Counted from the first letter of the stretch, positions 5,897 through 14,410 are shown. The stretch is DNA of 25,229 nucleotides from Desulfarculales bacterium UBA702 (GCA_002298165.1 DBMI01000034.1:1621-26849); one strand, 5' to 3'. The notes: generated by a model from the letters alone, not told the origin. Numbers and translations: made by a program.

Positions 5897-7012
5897 TTGA
5901 ATGAACAAAAAAGGCTTATATCACTGGATGCTTTCCGCGGCCTGACCATTGCCGGAATGATCCTGGTAAATTCTCCCGGCAACTACGGGACAGTTTATCC
6001 GCAGTTGAAGCACGTGGACTGGAATGGATGGTCTTTTGCCGATACGATTTTTCCTTCCTTTCTGTTCATTGTGGGAGTATCGCTTGTTTTTTCCATTACG
6101 GGACGCAGACAAAACGGGGTGTCCGATTCGGCCCTGGAATCCCAGATTGTAAGGCGCACGCTCATCCTTTTTGCTCTCGGACTGATCGTAAATACTTTCC
6201 CTATTTTCCACCTTTCCACAATCCGGATACCGGGAGTGCTGCAAAGGACCGCGTTCTGTTACTTTTTTGCGTGCGTAATCGTGATGAGATACGGGCTGCG
6301 TGGACGTATCGCCTGGCTCTTAGCGCTTCTTTCATCGTATTGGCTGATGATGCGCTTTATACCCGTCCCGGAGGTCGGGACAGGGGTACTCGAGCCCGGG
6401 AGAAATTTTGCCGCTTATGTGGATTCGCTTTTTCTTAGCGGGCATATGTGGTCCTATTACGAGACGTGGGACCCCGAGGGGCTCATCAGCACCCTTCCTG
6501 CGATCGGCACCACCCTGTTTGGTGTTCTTACGGCAGACCTGCTCAGGTCCACACTTTCCAATTCCAAAAAAACGGCGGCCATGATTTTGGCGGGGCTGCT
6601 GCTGATCGTCGCGGCGGAAATACTCAGCCAATGGATGCCAATCAACAAAAATATCTGGACAACAACTTTCAGCATGTTCATGGCAGGAATCGCGGCGATT
6701 GCCTTCTCGCTCTTCTACCTGATAATCGACTGCGGGGGATTTTCCATTTGGGCAAGGCCTTTCGTGATTCTCGGTGTAAATCCTATAACAGTCTATTTTC
6801 TCTCCGAGGTACTCGACACCTCACTTAGGTTCATCGATCTGTCACTTCCCAATGCCTACGCCGTAAGCTGCCGCACGTACCTTTTCAGGAACTACTGCGA
6901 GCCTGTTGCCCAGCACGAGATGGCCTCGCTTCTCTACGGATTTGGCTATCTCTTCTCCATCTTCCTCATTGCCTGGGCATTGTGGAGAAGAAAGATCGTA
7001 ATAAAGATCTGA
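5897..7012 (+). CDS. Multi-pass membrane protein, HGSNAT/DUF5009 (COG4299) acyltransferase-like
   Basis: This is an integral membrane protein of 371 residues with about ten hydrophobic helices. The family signature is at the N-terminus: RLISLDAFRGLTIAGMILVN, then GWSFADTIFPSFLFIVGVSL. Further matching segments are PGVLQRTAFCYFFA, WDPEGLISTLPAIGTTLFGV and GVNPITVYFLSEVL. The family is related to lysosomal heparan-alpha-glucosaminide N-acetyltransferase, which moves an acetyl group from acetyl-CoA across a membrane to an amino sugar. In bacteria the acceptor is unknown, though a cell-envelope glycan is plausible. The start is TTG 5897, supported by GGAGGAGGG (5881-5889) seven bases upstream; the nearby ATG at 5901 is out of frame. 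It stands alone between the DnaJ-like gene and the hyp cluster. Confidence 0.85.
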   Translation: MNEQKRLISLDAFRGLTIAGMILVNSPGNYGTVYPQLKHVDWNGWSFADTIFPSFLFIVGVSLVFSITGRRQNGVSDSALESQIVRRTLILFALGLIVNTFPIFHLSTIRIPGVLQRTAFCYFFACVIVMRYGLRGRIAWLLALLSSYWLMMRFIPVPEVGTGVLEPGRNFAAYVDSLFLSGHMWSYYETWDPEGLISTLPAIGTTLFGVLTADLLRSTLSNSKKTAAMILAGLLLIVAAEILSQWMPINKNIWTTTFSMFMAGIAAIAFSLFYLIIDCGGFSIWARPFVILGVNPITVYFLSEVLDTSLRFIDLSLPNAYAVSCRTYLFRNYCEPVAQHEMASLLYGFGYLFSIFLIAWALWRRKIVIKI

Positions 7013-7199
7013 TTCTCGGCTCACCTCCTATATTTAAATCCGCTGCCTCGGTTGCCTGATGCCAATTGCCATCATGCCACCCTAATGTTATTCTCTTCAC
7101 AATTAAGATTCAAATAAACGGCAGCTGGCAGGGCTGGAACCTGCTCCTGAAGTCATGCCCCAGGTATGCATAGGCGAGAAATCCGATGAAAGGGCTGCG

Positions 7200-7550
7200 G
7201 TGCACGAACTCTCAATAGCTGAAAGCCTTCTGGGCATTCTGGTCGAAGAGGCTCGAAACCACGGTATTATCAGAATCAGGAAGGTGAAACTTCAAATAGG
7301 CGAGCTTGCCGCGGTAGTGCCCGAGTCGCTTGCCTTTTGCTTCGAACTGGTCAGCCGTGACACCATAGCTCAGGGCTCGGAGATCGAAGTTGAAAATGTG
7401 AGGATTATCGCGCAGTGCCTGAGATGTGATAAATCCTTCGAAGTCGAGGAGCAGGTTTTTTTGTGCCCCGAATGCGGGGGCGCGGATATCGAATTGATTA
7501 GCGGAAGAGAGCTTTGCGTATCCAGTATCGAGGGCGAAACGGGAGAATAA
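7200..7550 (+). CDS. hypA: Hydrogenase nickel-insertion protein HypA
   Basis: This 116-residue nickel metallochaperone delivers Ni(II), with HypB, to the large subunit of [NiFe]-hydrogenases. The N-terminus MHELSIAESLL contains the invariant Met-His-Glu nickel site. The zinc-binding loop is present as CLRCDKSF ... CPECGG, followed by the conserved tail IELISGRELCVSSIE. An in-frame reading from 7155 is possible, but the nickel site must be N-terminal, so GTG 7200 (preceded by GAAAGGG) is the start. The stop is one base before hypB. It is the first gene of the hydrogenase maturation cluster; I found no convincing sigma-70 or sigma-54 promoter in the 187 bases upstream. Confidence 0.96.
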   Translation: MHELSIAESLLGILVEEARNHGIIRIRKVKLQIGELAAVVPESLAFCFELVSRDTIAQGSEIEVENVRIIAQCLRCDKSFEVEEQVFLCPECGGADIELISGRELCVSSIEGETGE

Positions 7551-7551
7551 T

Positions 7552-8235
7552 ATGGCGCAAATCAAAGTCCCTGTTGTTCGTAATATACTCCAGGCAAACG
7601 AGCGGCTTGCGGCCGAAAACCGCAGAAAATTCGACGATGCGGGAATTTATGTACTCAACCTCATGAGTTCGCCGGGCGCGGGAAAAACCTCGCTACTCGA
7701 AAAAACCATCGAGGGCCTCGCCGGCAGGATCGGAATAGCCGTCATCGAAGGAGATCTCCAATCTTCCTATGACGCCGAGCGCATTCAATCCAAGGGGATC
7801 CAGGCCGTTCAGATAAATACCGACGGCGGATGCCACCTGGACGGCAACATGATCCAAATAGCCCTCGATTCGCTTGATCTTTCCGAGGTCGATCTTCTCA
7901 TCATAGAAAACGTAGGAAACCTGGTCTGCCCGGCGGAGTTCAACCTGGGCGAGCACGATAAAGTCATGGTCCTCAGCGTAGCCGAGGGAGACGACAAGCC
8001 GCTCAAGTACCCTCTGATGTTCCAGATCTGCTCGGTGCTTCTGGTCAACAAGATAGACCTCCTGCCCTACACCGACTGCGACATGAACAAGATCAGGGAG
8101 CGGGCAAGACAGCTCAATGCCAACCAAAAGATCTTCGAGATTTCCTGCAGAACCGGAGAAGGTTTTGCTCCCTGGCTCTCCTGGATCGAGGAGAAGGTGA
8201 GCGGGCACAAAAAGCTCCAGCGGGCTAAGAATTGA
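7552..8235 (+). CDS. hypB: Hydrogenase nickel-incorporation GTPase HypB
   Basis: This 227-residue SIMIBI-class GTPase powers nickel transfer to HypA and the hydrogenase large subunit. The P-loop is SSPGAGKTS (residues 39-47). EGDLQSSYDAERI is the Walker-B/switch I region. GGCHLD (Cys94-His95) and NLVCPAEF (Cys126) are the GTPase-domain metal site at the dimer interface, and NKID (166-169) is the guanine-specificity motif. There is no N-terminal CxxCGC motif and no histidine-rich stretch, so this is a minimal HypB without the high-affinity nickel-storage extension found in some bacteria. One base separates it from hypA and four from hypF, which implies tight co-translation. Confidence 0.97.
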   Translation: MAQIKVPVVRNILQANERLAAENRRKFDDAGIYVLNLMSSPGAGKTSLLEKTIEGLAGRIGIAVIEGDLQSSYDAERIQSKGIQAVQINTDGGCHLDGNMIQIALDSLDLSEVDLLIIENVGNLVCPAEFNLGEHDKVMVLSVAEGDDKPLKYPLMFQICSVLLVNKIDLLPYTDCDMNKIRERARQLNANQKIFEISCRTGEGFAPWLSWIEEKVSGHKKLQRAKN

Positions 8236-8239
8236 TGCC

Positions 8240-10609
8240 GTGAATGATTCACCCGAAGATATATCCGCCGGTCGGGGCGATCCGCCTAATGGGCAGCCCG
8301 TCAGGGGAGATGGCCGCCGCGTCCTGATAAAGGTGCGCGGGATAGTGCAGGGAGTGGGATTTCGCCCGTTCGTCTACCAGTTGGCCGCGACCCTCTGCCT
8401 TGGAGGTTGGGTACGAAACCGCGAAAGCGGGGTAGAAATAGAAATAAGCGGGCCTGCAGCAGCAGTCGAACAGTTTATTCTCGAAATTCCCCGCAAAGCA
8501 CCCCCTCTTTCAAAAATAGTTTCAATCGAGAGCAACGAACTCGAATTCGAGCCGGCAAATGACTTCCGGATCTTGACCAGCAGTTCGAACCAGGCACGCT
8601 CAACACTTATCTCACCCGATGTATGTACCTGCCCTGACTGTCTTCGGGAGCTTTTCGACCCGGAAGACAGAAGGTTTCGATATCCCTTTACAAACTGCAC
8701 GAACTGCGGTCCCCGCTACACGATAATAAAAGACATCCCTTATGACCGCAAAAATACGACGATGGCAAGCTTTGGCATGTGTCCGGAATGCGCGGCGGAA
8801 TATGAAAATCCGCTGGACCGCAGGTTTCATGCGCAGCCAAATGCATGCTGGAAATGCGGGCCCCGAGTATGGCTGGAAGACAGCGCCGGAAACAGGGTAT
8901 CGGAAACAGATGATGCCATTAGAAAAACGGTCCACCTCCTCGACGGGGGGGCCGTTGTTGCAATAAAGGGCCTTGGCGGATTTCACCTGGCCGCGAAAGC
9001 AACCGACGAGGCTGCCGTCGAGCTTCTACGTGGCCGCAAGATCCGTGAAGAAAAACCTTTCGCGGTCATGTTCTCATCCATCGAGGAAATAAAGCGCTAC
9101 TGCCTGGTAGGTGATTCCGAGGAAGAGCTTCTTCTTTCGCCCTCTCGCCCAATTGTGCTTTTGCCCAGGACGGAACAAACCTGCCGGGATAAGTTAGGGG
9201 AAGATGAACTAGCCGGTGGGGTCGCCCCCAAAAACCGGTATCTCGGCGCTTTTTTGCCATACACACCGCTTCATTTCCTGCTCTTCGATGCCGCCCCGTA
9301 CCGATCTCTTGTCATGACCAGCGGAAATCGAAGTGACGAGCCGATTGTGATGGATAACCCCGAAGCGGCAAGCCGCCTCAAGGGAATCGCCGATTACTAC
9401 CTGCTCCACGATCGCGACATCTACATGCGCTGCGACGATTCGGTAACCAGGGTGCTTTCAGGCAAAACCCGGCCGATGCGCCGGGCGCGGGGCTTCGTAC
9501 CCGTCCCGGTCTTCCTCGATCAGCCCGGGTCGTCGGTCTTGGGGACCGGCGCCGAACTGAAGAATACCATTTGCCTCACCCGCCGGAACGAAGCTTTCCT
9601 GAGCCAGCACATCGGCGACCTGGAAAATCTCGAGACCATGCGCTCATTCGAGCATGCAATCGACCACCTCGAACGGCTGCTCGAAATCAGCCCCGAGCTA
9701 ATAATACACGACCTTCACCCCGATTACCTGAGCACCCAATGGGCGCTTCGCCAGAACCTCCCGAAAATGGCCGTGCAGCACCATCATGCCCACATCGCAT
9801 CCGTCATGGCAGAGCACCATCTTGACCGACCTCTGATAGGCCTGGCACTCGACGGAACCGGCTTGGGCACCGACGGAACCATCTGGGGAGGCGAGGTGCT
9901 GATGGTGGATCGCACAGGGTTCGAGCGGTTGGGGCATTTCCGGCACGTGCTGCTCCCGGGAGGAGAAAAGGCAATCAAAGAGCCATGGCGGATGGCGCTG
10001 AGCTATCTTTGGGGGATTGATCCAATCGCAGCGGAGGTCCGGTTCGCCGATCTCATGGAAAAATGGCCCGACCGGAAACTCGTACTTCAGATGCTTTCGA
10101 AAGGTATAAATTCTCCCGCAACCTCTTCATGCGGACGGCTCTTCGATGCCGTTGCCGCCCTATGCGGAGTTCGGGAATCGGTGAACTATGAGGGGCAGGC
10201 GGCGATCGAACTTGAGCAGGCAATTGAGCCGGACGGCTCATTTTATGAAGGTGAAATCACGGAGCGGGAGAGCAAGCCTTTTATACTGGACCCTTTCCCA
10301 ATGATTATGGGAGTTGTGTGGGACGTACGGCAAGGAATCCCGGCGGGGAAGATTTCGGCCCGTTTTCATAACGGCATTGTCCGCCTCCTGACCAAAGCGG
10401 CGGTGATTGCCGCCTCTAAATGCGGCATCCGCCAGATCGCACTCAGCGGGGGAGTTTTCCAGAATGCCTTTTTATCGGCAAGGCTTGAGAAGGAACTGAC
10501 CGGCCTGGGTTTTGAGGTCTATTCAAACGAAAAAGTCCCGGCAAATGATGCCTGCATTTCGCTTGGGCAGGCATTTGTCGGCTCTAATACGCTGCTGGCC
10601 CGGCGCTGA
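8240..10609 (+). CDS. hypF: Carbamoyltransferase HypF (hydrogenase cyanide-ligand synthesis)
   Basis: This 789-residue multidomain enzyme converts carbamoyl phosphate and ATP to carbamoyl-AMP and transfers the carbamoyl group to the C-terminal cysteine of HypE, the precursor of the iron-bound CN ligands. Domains in order are: an acylphosphatase-like domain (RGIVQGVGFRPFVYQLA, about residues 33-49); two zinc fingers (CPDCLREL ... CTNCGPRYT, and CPECAAEY ... CWKCGPRV); a YrdC-like domain (VVAIKGLGGFHLAAKA, KPFAVMF, MTSGNRSDEPI); and a Kae1-like domain (QHHHAHIASVMAEH, ALDGTGLGTDGTIWGGE, LSGGVFQN). Length and domain order are normal for HypF. An N-terminal extension of about 25 polar residues precedes the acylphosphatase fold, so a slightly later start is possible. 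A hairpin covers the stop codon. Confidence 0.97.
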   Translation: MNDSPEDISAGRGDPPNGQPVRGDGRRVLIKVRGIVQGVGFRPFVYQLAATLCLGGWVRNRESGVEIEISGPAAAVEQFILEIPRKAPPLSKIVSIESNELEFEPANDFRILTSSSNQARSTLISPDVCTCPDCLRELFDPEDRRFRYPFTNCTNCGPRYTIIKDIPYDRKNTTMASFGMCPECAAEYENPLDRRFHAQPNACWKCGPRVWLEDSAGNRVSETDDAIRKTVHLLDGGAVVAIKGLGGFHLAAKATDEAAVELLRGRKIREEKPFAVMFSSIEEIKRYCLVGDSEEELLLSPSRPIVLLPRTEQTCRDKLGEDELAGGVAPKNRYLGAFLPYTPLHFLLFDAAPYRSLVMTSGNRSDEPIVMDNPEAASRLKGIADYYLLHDRDIYMRCDDSVTRVLSGKTRPMRRARGFVPVPVFLDQPGSSVLGTGAELKNTICLTRRNEAFLSQHIGDLENLETMRSFEHAIDHLERLLEISPELIIHDLHPDYLSTQWALRQNLPKMAVQHHHAHIASVMAEHHLDRPLIGLALDGTGLGTDGTIWGGEVLMVDRTGFERLGHFRHVLLPGGEKAIKEPWRMALSYLWGIDPIAAEVRFADLMEKWPDRKLVLQMLSKGINSPATSSCGRLFDAVAALCGVRESVNYEGQAAIELEQAIEPDGSFYEGEITERESKPFILDPFPMIMGVVWDVRQGIPAGKISARFHNGIVRLLTKAAVIAASKCGIRQIALSGGVFQNAFLSARLEKELTGLGFEVYSNEKVPANDACISLGQAFVGSNTLLARR

Positions 10610-10627
10610 AGGTCTTGTCACCTTCAG
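10606..10627 (+). other. Intercistronic hairpin at the hypF-hypD junction
   Basis: The arms CTGAAGGT (10606-10613) and ACCTTCAG (10620-10627) form a perfect 8 bp stem with a six-base loop. The stop of hypF lies inside the left arm. No T-run follows, so it is more likely a transcript-stability or processing site. It lies in the 61-base gap where many hyp operons carry hypC. Confidence 0.5.
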
Positions 10628-10670
10628 AATTGCAAATCTATTTTCCGCTATTTCACGAGGACGCCATTAA

Positions 10671-11759
10671 ATGAAATACCTCGACGAATACCGCGACCCC
10701 CAGCTTGCAAAAAGTCTGATCGAGGCACTGCAGACGAGGGATTATAAAAGGGGCGAAATCCGCCTGATGGAAATCTGCGGGACGCATACCGTCTCGATTT
10801 TCCGGTCGGGGCTGCGCAAGCTGCTCCCTCCTCAAATAAGGCTCATAAGCGGACCGGGGTGCCCTGTCTGCGTCACGGCAAATGAGGATATAGACCGGGC
10901 AATCTGGCTGGCGGGGCAACCTGGGGTGATACTCACCACCTTCGGTGACCTGGTGCGCGTTCCGGGTTCGACCTCATCGCTTAATGTCGAGCGCAGCAAG
11001 GGCGCCGATGTTCGCATCGTTTACGCAAGCCTCGATGCGCTGGAAATCGCCCGCCAAAATCCGGGCCGCGAGGTCGTCTTCATCGGGATCGGGTTCGAGA
11101 CCACAGCCCCGACGATCGCCGCCGCCATAAAGCAGGCCTCCATGTCCGGGGTCAATAATTTTTCGGTCTTCTCCGTCCACAAAGTTCTTCCTCCGGCGAT
11201 GAGGGCGCTGCTCGAAGCACGGGAGGTAAGACTGGACGGCTTTTTATGTCCGGGGCACGTCAGCATCGTAACCGGATCAGGAATTTACGAGGAAGTGGTT
11301 AAAAATTACGGGGTGCCCTGCGTGGTCACCGGCTTCGAGCCACTGGATATCCTGCAAGGGATTTCGAGCGCGGTGGAGTTGGTCGAATCCGGCAGGGCCG
11401 AGGTGGTTAACATGTACCGCAGGGTGGTTACCCGCGATGGAAACGCTGCGGCAAGGAAGATCATGGACGAAATCTTCGAGCCGGCGGACTCGACTTGGCG
11501 CGGGTTGGGCCCAATTCCCGGAAGCGGGCTCGGCTTTCGGCGGGAGTGGAAGAATTTTGATGCCGTTTCACGCTTTTCAATGCCGGAAATTAAGGTTAAA
11601 GAACATCCGGGCTGCAAGTGCGGCGAAGTGCTGCGTGGGGTAATGACTCCACCCGAATGCGGGCTCTTTCGCAAAGTTTGTAATCCTCAGGACCCCAAAG
11701 GCCCGTGCATGGTTTCGGGCGAGGGCACGTGTGGGGCCTATCACAGGTATCATCAATAG
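10671..11759 (+). CDS. hypD: Hydrogenase Fe(CN)2CO assembly scaffold HypD
   Basis: This 362-residue [4Fe-4S] protein, with HypC, is the scaffold on which the Fe(CN)2CO moiety is assembled before transfer to the hydrogenase. The three conserved motif regions are present: MEICGTHTVSIF (catalytic Cys) near residue 35; SGPGCPVCVT near 62-70; and the C-terminal cysteine cluster HPGCKCGEVLRG ... PPECGLFRKVCNP ... GPCMVSGEGTCGAYHRY, which holds the iron-sulfur cluster. GIGFETTAPTIAAAI and FLCPGHVSIVTG are also typical. The length is normal. ATG 10671 is preceded by CGAGGACG. Its obligate partner HypC is not encoded next to it or anywhere else in the window, so HypC must come from another locus. Confidence 0.97.
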   Translation: MKYLDEYRDPQLAKSLIEALQTRDYKRGEIRLMEICGTHTVSIFRSGLRKLLPPQIRLISGPGCPVCVTANEDIDRAIWLAGQPGVILTTFGDLVRVPGSTSSLNVERSKGADVRIVYASLDALEIARQNPGREVVFIGIGFETTAPTIAAAIKQASMSGVNNFSVFSVHKVLPPAMRALLEAREVRLDGFLCPGHVSIVTGSGIYEEVVKNYGVPCVVTGFEPLDILQGISSAVELVESGRAEVVNMYRRVVTRDGNAAARKIMDEIFEPADSTWRGLGPIPGSGLGFRREWKNFDAVSRFSMPEIKVKEHPGCKCGEVLRGVMTPPECGLFRKVCNPQDPKGPCMVSGEGTCGAYHRYHQ

Positions 11760-11925
11760 GGGCTTGTTACTAGTTTAGAACCCCCCGGGGCTGGGGCAGA
11801 GGCAGGCTTAAAGGCCTGTCCTCCAATCGTATTCTTTTCGCAGGGCCGGATAAATGATGGCGGGTTGAATTGCCTGCCGCACTGGATCTTCCGCCAAACC
11901 CATTCCAAATTCGACGGACACTAAT

Positions 11926-12936
11926 ATGGATCAGCGATTGGTACAGCTCGACCAGGGCAGCGGCGGGCGCGCTATGCACGAACTGATTGACGGACTTTTC
12001 ATTTCGGCCTTCAGCAATCCACTGCTGGCCGAGCGAAACGACAGCGCAGTTTTTGAAGTGAAGGCCGGGCGACTCGCCATTACCACCGACTCGTACGTGG
12101 TGGACCCGATTTTTTTCCCCGGCGGCAACATAGGGTCTCTTGCCGTGCACGGGACGGTTAACGACCTGTCCATGCGAGGGGCAAAGCCGCTATACATAAC
12201 CGTGGGGTTCATTCTGGAAGAGGGGCTGGATTTCGGCGATCTCGAAAAGATCGTTTACTCAATGGCTGATGCTGCCCGTGAAGCTGGTGTTCAAATCATC
12301 TCAGGTGACACCAAGGTGGTACCAAGAGGCAAGGCCGACAAAATTTTTATAAATACATCGGGGGTCGGAATTGTCCCTTCCGGGATAGACATAGGCGGTG
12401 CGAATGCCCGGCCCGGCGACGCGGTTCTCATAAATGGAACAGTCGGCGACCATGGAATGGCCGTATTATGCAAACGGGAGGGCCTTGCACTCGAAAACGA
12501 GATCAAAAGCGACGCGGCGGCGTTGAATGGCCTTGTGGGGCAAATGATCGAGGCGTATGCCGGCATCCGAGTTCTTCGCGATCCGACTCGAGGCGGGGTT
12601 GCTACCACCCTGAACGAAATAGCGGAACAATCCGGCGTCGGCATCCGGCTTTTCGAGGAAGAGATTCCGATACGGGAAGACGTCGCCGGAGCCTGTGAAA
12701 TTCTCGGACTAGACCCCCTATACGTGGCAAACGAGGGCAAAGTTCTTGCCATCGTGCCGCCGGATAGATCGCAAGATGTTCTTTCCGCCATGAAGTCGCA
12801 CCCGCTCGGGCGAGGCGCCCGATGTATCGGAGAAGTGGTTTCGAATGACCCCGGCCGTGTCTTCCTGCGTACGCGCATCGGAGGGCACCGCCTGGTCGAT
12901 ATGCTAAGAGGCGAACAGCTCCCGCGTATTTGCTGA
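11926..12936 (+). CDS. hypE: Carbamoyl dehydratase HypE
   Basis: This 336-residue ATP-dependent dehydratase turns the S-carbamoyl group received from HypF into a thiocyanate, which HypC-HypD then uses for the iron cyanide ligands. The PurM-like fold shows GSGGRAMHELI (residues 11-21), the metal/ATP segment LAITTDSYVVDPIFFPGG, HGTVNDLSMRGAKPLYITVG, SGDTKVVPRGKADKIFINT and RDPTRGGVATTLNEIA. The protein ends LPRIC, with the C-terminal Cys that carries the carbamoyl group intact. The gap of 166 bases after hypD is long for this operon and holds no gene; it contains a small palindrome (CAGGC ... GCCTG) near 11803-11818. The radical-SAM gene begins 15 bases downstream. Confidence 0.96.
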   Translation: MDQRLVQLDQGSGGRAMHELIDGLFISAFSNPLLAERNDSAVFEVKAGRLAITTDSYVVDPIFFPGGNIGSLAVHGTVNDLSMRGAKPLYITVGFILEEGLDFGDLEKIVYSMADAAREAGVQIISGDTKVVPRGKADKIFINTSGVGIVPSGIDIGGANARPGDAVLINGTVGDHGMAVLCKREGLALENEIKSDAAALNGLVGQMIEAYAGIRVLRDPTRGGVATTLNEIAEQSGVGIRLFEEEIPIREDVAGACEILGLDPLYVANEGKVLAIVPPDRSQDVLSAMKSHPLGRGARCIGEVVSNDPGRVFLRTRIGGHRLVDMLRGEQLPRIC

Positions 12937-12951
12937 TTATCGGAAACAGAA

Positions 12952-14085
12952 ATGCTTATTAGAAGACCCCCTATACCACCCGGAGGAAAAGCGGACTGCC
13001 AGCTTTGCGGCCAACCCCTGAGAGGTGTTGCAACATCGATCGGCATCTGCCCCGAGTGCGTCCGAACAAGGCCGGAAGAGAGCATCGGGCGAATCGAGCA
13101 TGTTCATGCGGAATCGCGTGAAATGTTCGGACTTCCGGCCAAGCCGGCGAACAATCCGGAGGGGACCGCCTGCAACCTTTGCTTCATAGGATGCAAGCTG
13201 GGGGAAGGGCAGAAAAGCTACTGCGGGCTTCGAAACGGAGGGAAATCAAGCCTCAGAAATGACGGGAGATCGCGAGCTCAGGTCACTTTCTACCACGATC
13301 CTCTACCCACAAACTGCGTTGCCGACTGGGTTTGCCCCGGCGGAACCGGCGCGGGATACCCGCATTTCTCAAACGATTCCGGCCCCGAGGTGGGCTACTA
13401 CAACCTTGCCATCTTTTTTGAGGCCTGCAACTTCAACTGCCTCTATTGCCAGAACTGGTCGTTCAGGAAAAAGCAGCTCTCACCACGCTGGTCAAAGGTT
13501 GAGGCTATCCAAAAAGCTGTGAGGCCCGATACGAGCTGTATATGCTTTTTCGGAGGCGACCCCGGCCCGCAGCTCCCATTCGCCCTGAGAGTCGTGGAAT
13601 CGGCCCGGAAAAAGAACCCCGACAAGATTTTGCGAATCTGCTGGGAAACAAATGGCGGAGTAAACCCGGCCTGGCTCAAGAAAATGACGCGCATCTCGAT
13701 TGAATCGGGAGGCTGTCTGAAAATGGACCTCAAGGCTTGGAATCCTGGAACTCACCGGGCGCTTTGCGGGTGGGATAACAAGAGGGTGCTCGAAAATTTC
13801 GCCAGGGTTGCGGAATTGACTGCCGGGCGTGCGGACCCTCCGCCGCTGGTAGCCAGCACACCCCTTGTACCCGGCTACATTGATGAAAAGGAAGTCGCCG
13901 GGATTGCGCGCTTCATCGCGGGACTAAACCCGGACATCCCTTACGCCCTGCTGGCCTACGCGCCCCAGTTCATAATGGATGATTCCCCCACAACCTCAGC
14001 CGCCCAGGCTGAAGCATGCCTCAAGGCCGCAACTGATGCCGGCCTCAAACGCGTACGCATTGCGAACCAGCATTTGCTCAGCTAA
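12952..14085 (+). CDS. Cysteine-rich radical SAM protein of the PflX (COG1313)/AmmeMemoRadiSam type, attached to the hyp cluster
   Basis: This 377-residue protein has three cysteine regions. C16, C19, C33 and C36 (CQLC ... CPEC) look like an N-terminal zinc ribbon. C74, C77, C81 and C91 (CNLCFIGCKLGEGQKSYC) match the pre-core motif of AmmeMemoRadiSam-type proteins. C159, C163 and C166 (EACNFNCLYCQ) are the radical-SAM [4Fe-4S] ligands, followed by a FFGGDPGPQLPFALR glycine motif, ICWETNGG and MDLKAWNPGTH. It resembles pyruvate formate-lyase-activating enzyme relatives, but no glycyl-radical enzyme, Memo or AMMECR1 gene is nearby. It follows hypE by 15 bases and appears co-transcribed with the hydrogenase maturation genes. 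A role in metallocentre maturation is inferred only from position; the substrate is unknown. Confidence 0.85.
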   Translation: MLIRRPPIPPGGKADCQLCGQPLRGVATSIGICPECVRTRPEESIGRIEHVHAESREMFGLPAKPANNPEGTACNLCFIGCKLGEGQKSYCGLRNGGKSSLRNDGRSRAQVTFYHDPLPTNCVADWVCPGGTGAGYPHFSNDSGPEVGYYNLAIFFEACNFNCLYCQNWSFRKKQLSPRWSKVEAIQKAVRPDTSCICFFGGDPGPQLPFALRVVESARKKNPDKILRICWETNGGVNPAWLKKMTRISIESGGCLKMDLKAWNPGTHRALCGWDNKRVLENFARVAELTAGRADPPPLVASTPLVPGYIDEKEVAGIARFIAGLNPDIPYALLAYAPQFIMDDSPTTSAAQAEACLKAATDAGLKRVRIANQHLLS

Positions 14086-14229
14086 AGAGCTTTTCCTCTA
14101 TTCAACCAGCCGGATTAGCCGTTTGATCGCGCCACACTATTTATTGCTGTTGGGTGGGTACGGCGTTATTGCGCACACCGGACTTAAAGCCGATCCTTCT
14201 GGGAAAGCGCAGTGGTAGGCAGGACAAGC

Positions 14230-14292
14230 GGATAGCCCGGATTCCTAACCGGGTGCGGAGCACAAGAGCCTCCGGAAGCGCCGTAAATCGAG
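14230..14292. repeat. Multi-hairpin intergenic repeat, copy 2 (degenerate)
   Basis: The core GATAGCCCGGATTC, then ACCGGGTGCGGAGCACAAGA, then GCCTCCGGAAGCGCCGTAAAT, is collinear with the copy at 808-878. The outer arm is decayed: the closing GGGCTACC is not preserved. It lies between the convergent hyp-linked radical-SAM gene and maf. Confidence 0.65.
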
Positions 14293-14317
14293 ATGACCAT
14301 CGACCGCAAAACAGTAT

Positions 14318-14345
14318 GTAGGGGCAAAAAATCTTTTGCCCCTAC
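14318..14345. repeat. Perfect 12 bp palindromic hairpin
   Basis: GTAGGGGCAAAA (14318-14329) and TTTTGCCCCTAC (14334-14345) are exact inverted repeats around the four-base loop AATC. The element lies between two converging genes. The stem's own A/T tracts could make it work as a bidirectional terminator. It also has the form of a dispersed intergenic palindrome. Confidence 0.65.
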
Positions 14346-14410
14346 TATGATTTCTGAAGCTGGCGACGATGGGATATTAAAATCCTGGCACTCAATAACC
14401 CGCGCGTAAT

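Noticed and set aside
7055..7072. Near-palindrome GATGCCAATTGCCATC upstream of hypA as an operator
   Set aside because: It has one mismatch, is short, and has no promoter elements beside it; it could be chance.
7110..7135. TGGCAG...TGCT as a sigma-54 promoter for the hyp operon
   Set aside because: The GG-to-GC distance is 16, not the required 12, so it is not a -24/-12 element.
12291..13085. Minus-strand open frame of 264 codons opposite hypE
   Set aside because: It is antisense to hypE and the start of the radical-SAM gene. Its low-complexity Ser/Arg/Pro-rich translation has no recognisable domain.
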